From Xanthomonas massiliensis (GTDB taxonomy: Bacteria; Pseudomonadota; Gammaproteobacteria; Xanthomonadales; Xanthomonadaceae), in contig NZ_FCOY01000006.1 of NCBI RefSeq assembly GCF_900018785.1, forward strand, positions 1-64,000: a stretch of 64,000 nt of DNA. Reading direction: 5' to 3'. The first letter of the stretch is position 1, and every line of letters starts with the position of its first letter. The position numbers and the translations under genes were made by a program. Shown here one piece after another: positions 61,939 to 64,000 of the stretch. The notes under the pieces are model-generated. The model saw nothing but the letters and a program-made list of their open reading frames with translations, did not search any database and was not told where the DNA came from.

Positions 61939-63389
61939 GTGCTGGACCCTTCGACGACTTCCACCGCCACGCCCTCGCTGTTCGCGCTCGTGCCCGAGGG
62001 CGTGTTCGGCCCGCTGGCCTCGCCCAACCGCGAGCACTACTGGCGGCTGCTGTGCCGGCTGTTCGACGAGTACTTCGGCCCGGACGCGCCGGTGCCGCCC
62101 AGCCACGGCTTCCAGCGCCGCGAGATCGTCGCCGCGTTCGAGCGCTACCTGCTCACCGACGACCCGTGGCAGGACGAGGACGGCACCGCGCCCGACGCGC
62201 CGCTGGCCGCGCGTGCCAACGCCATCTACGAGCGCTTCCGCAGCGCCGGCTGGCTGCGCCAGGAGCGCATCGGCGCGCGCGAGATGGCCAGCATGGTGCC
62301 GGCGGTGGCGCAGCTGCTGTCCACCCTGGTGGAGTTCGCCGAGCGCGGGCCGACCTACGTGTCCGCGCGCATGCGCTCGGTCGAGCTGCAGCTGCAGCAG
62401 GTGGTCGAGGGCCGCGCCGGCGGCGACGTGCTCGACGAGGCCGCCGACCAGGCGCGGCGGCTGCTGGTGGCGCTGTCGTCGATGAGCCTGCAGGTGCGCG
62501 AGCTGATGCCCGAGCTCAGCCGCGCCGAGAGCACCGCGCAGTTCGCGCGGCAGTGGTTCGAGCGCTACGTCGCCGAGTTCTTCATCGGCGACTACGCCGA
62601 ACTGCACAAGGCCGACCACCCGCTGGCGCGGCGCAGCGCGATCCTGTCGATGGCGCGCGCGCTGGAGGCTGGCGGGCGCGCCGAGGCGCTCACCGCCTGG
62701 TACCGCGAGCACGCCACCGGCGGCGACGAGGCACGGGCGCGGGCGCGGCTGTCGCGCAGCCTGCGCCGGCTCGGCGAGATCGACCGCATCGAGGACTACC
62801 TGCAGCGCCTGGACGAGGACATCCGCCAGGCCAACCGCCGCGCGCTGGCGTTCCTGGACTACCGCCTGCGCGCGCCCGACCGGCTCGACGCGCTGCTGCG
62901 CCGCGCCTGCCGCGGCGCCCAGACCGCGCCGGCCGAGGCCCTGCGCCTGGCGGTGGCGCCCGGCGCGCTGATGGACGCCGAGCGCCTGCGCGCCCCGCAG
63001 CGCCGCCCGGCGCCGATCGCGCGCAGCGCCAGCCGCGCCAGCTGCTCGGGGGTGGGCGGGAGCTGGCGCGGCTGGCGCTGCTGCGGCGGATCAAGCGTGC
63101 GCGGCTGGTCACCCCCGAGGACATGGCGCGCTATGTCGGCCGCCACCTCGACGGCGCCGACCGGGTGGACTCGCAGGCGCTGTCCATCGCCAGCATCGGC
63201 GACCTGCGCGCCTACCAGTGCCTGCTCACCGCCGCCCTGCGCAGCCACCGCGCCGGCGGGCTGCGCCGCGAGGATCCGCTCGGCCGGCTGCTGCGCGGCT
63301 TCACCGTCGAGCTGGCCGGCGCGACCGACGACAACGACTTCCTGCGCGCCCCGCGCTTCGTCCTCCACCGCATCGGCAAGACCGCATGA
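61939..63389 (+). pseudogene. JetA/MksF-like condensin subunit (Wadjet-type), apparently frameshifted
   Basis: The first ~355 codons from GTG 61939 read a JetA/MksF-like protein: SLFALVPEGVFGPLASPNRE, HYWRLLCRLFDEYFGP, PTYVSARMRSVELQLQQVVE and AQFARQWFERYVAEFFIGDY. After LMDAERLRAPQRRPAPIA (to about 63018) this frame degenerates to Ser/Cys/Gly/Trp-rich sequence. Credible sequence continues in the -1 frame from about 63040 (RELARLALLRRIKRA, LVTPEDMARYVGRHL, DDNDFLRAPRFVLHRIG) to TGA 63389. A one-base loss in or near CTCGGGGGTGGGCGGG would explain it. JetA resembles the kleisin MukF; the gene overlaps jetB by ATGA. Confidence 0.78.
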
Positions 63390-64000
63390 AACGCAGCTGG
63401 AAAACCCTGAGCCAGGCCTCCGGCCTGTACACCGAGGCCGACTTCGAACGCACCGCCTACCGGCTGGTGGTCGAGCAGGTGCTGTACTCGGCCGACCGCA
63501 ACGCGCGGGTGGCCTACCGCATCGTCGAGGAATTCTTCGAGGACTTCGTCGCCGCGCTGGCGCCGCTGGGCATCCGCCTGGAGCGCAACGCGCACTACCG
63601 CTACGTGGTCGCGCTGCCCACCCACGGCGAGGGCGTGCCGGTGTCGCTGGAGGAGACCCTGCTGCTGCTGGTGCTGCGCCAGCGCTTCGATGCGGCCATG
63701 CGCGAGGGCAGCATCGAGGACCAGGGCGAGGCGGTGGTGGAGCTGCCCGAACTGCAGCAGGCCTATCCGGAACTGACCGGCCGGCCGATGCCCGAGGTCG
63801 GCACGCTGCGCGCGCTGGCCCGCACCCTGCGGCGCTGGGGCTGCGTGCGGCTGGTGGAATCCGAGCCTGACGAGGCGCAGCCGTTCCACCTGCGCGTGCG
63901 CCCGGCGATCGTGGAGATCGTCGGCGAGGCCTGGCTGCAGCGGCTGGACCAGCACAACCGCGACGACGAGGAGGACGAGGATCCCGACGCCGACGGCCCG
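63386..64000 (+). CDS. JetB/MksE-like protein, DUF4194 (partial, runs off window)
   Basis: 205 codons are open to the window end. MKRSWKTLSQASGLYTEADF, ERTAYRLVVEQVLYSADRNA and YRIVEEFFEDFVAALAPLG are followed by YRYVVALPTHGEGVPVSLEE, TLLLLVLRQRFDAAMREGSI and a winged-helix-like LRALARTLRRWGCVRLVES, matching DUF4194 (JetB/MksE). The tail is acidic (DDEEDEDPDADG). It overlaps the jetA stop by four bases. An SMC-like JetC/MksB, and possibly a JetD nuclease, would be expected beyond 64000. Confidence 0.85.
   Translation, partial: MKRSWKTLSQASGLYTEADFERTAYRLVVEQVLYSADRNARVAYRIVEEFFEDFVAALAPLGIRLERNAHYRYVVALPTHGEGVPVSLEETLLLLVLRQRFDAAMREGSIEDQGEAVVELPELQQAYPELTGRPMPEVGTLRALARTLRRWGCVRLVESEPDEAQPFHLRVRPAIVEIVGEAWLQRLDQHNRDDEEDEDPDADGP

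Overview
The window is a GC-rich (roughly 70%) chromosomal segment from a gammaproteobacterium of the Xanthomonadaceae/Lysobacteraceae type (Xanthomonas, Stenotrophomonas, Pseudoxanthomonas, Luteimonas, Lysobacter). The evidence is a set of small families typical of that group (DUF3297-, DUF3247-, DUF3016- and DUF1415-like), a pyruvate dehydrogenase E3 that carries its own lipoyl domain, a complete atpIBEFHAGDC operon, and glmU and glmS nearby. No rRNA, tRNA, CRISPR array, phage or insertion sequence was recognised. The species cannot be fixed from the sequence.

Left third (1-24.1 kb). A LysR regulator is divergent from a DoxX / ring-cleavage dioxygenase / carboxylesterase operon that resembles a quinone-detoxification set. 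Then come a CPA1 Na+/H+ antiporter, an SdiA-regulated-type protein, an exported cupin and an exported Rossmann protein, msrB and several small conserved hypotheticals. An lrp gene is divergent from dadA-alr (alanine catabolism), with an inverted repeat between them. A hybrid histidine kinase and a PQQ-type sugar dehydrogenase lipoprotein follow. An overlapping rsmC-rsuA-HAD operon lies on the plus strand, and yajQ-racemase-DUF1415-SDR on the minus strand.

Middle (24.1-45 kb). metNIQ (methionine uptake) ends in a perfect 30-bp palindrome. It is followed by ompW, a deoxyinosine glycosylase, pyruvate dehydrogenase E2 (two lipoyl domains) and E3 (one lipoyl domain), an outer-membrane barrel protein, and the whole ATP synthase operon with a good sigma-70 promoter and a terminator. 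Between atpC and the convergent gtrA gene is a non-coding array of five ~157-bp units plus a partial one. The units are degenerate copies of an internal piece of gtrA itself. glmU follows.

Right third (45-64 kb). A secreted RidA-like protein meets the 3' end of a histidine kinase gene at a 178-bp tandem triplication of their shared 3' junction. From 59.8 kb back to 46.1 kb runs one minus-strand operon of twelve genes: HlyD-type adaptor, ABC ATPase, three successive long/short FtsX-type permease pairs (a PDZ-type protein sits after the first pair), an NTF2-like protein, a sigma-54-dependent response regulator and its histidine kinase. Upstream of the adaptor there is a near-consensus -24/-12 sigma-54 promoter, preceded by a cluster of TGTCC/GGACA palindromes at enhancer distance. 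This suggests that the operon's own regulator drives it. glmS lies divergently on the other side of that cluster. The window ends in a condensin-like Wadjet/Mks locus: a JetA/MksF gene whose reading frame appears broken, and the start of JetB/MksE running off the edge.
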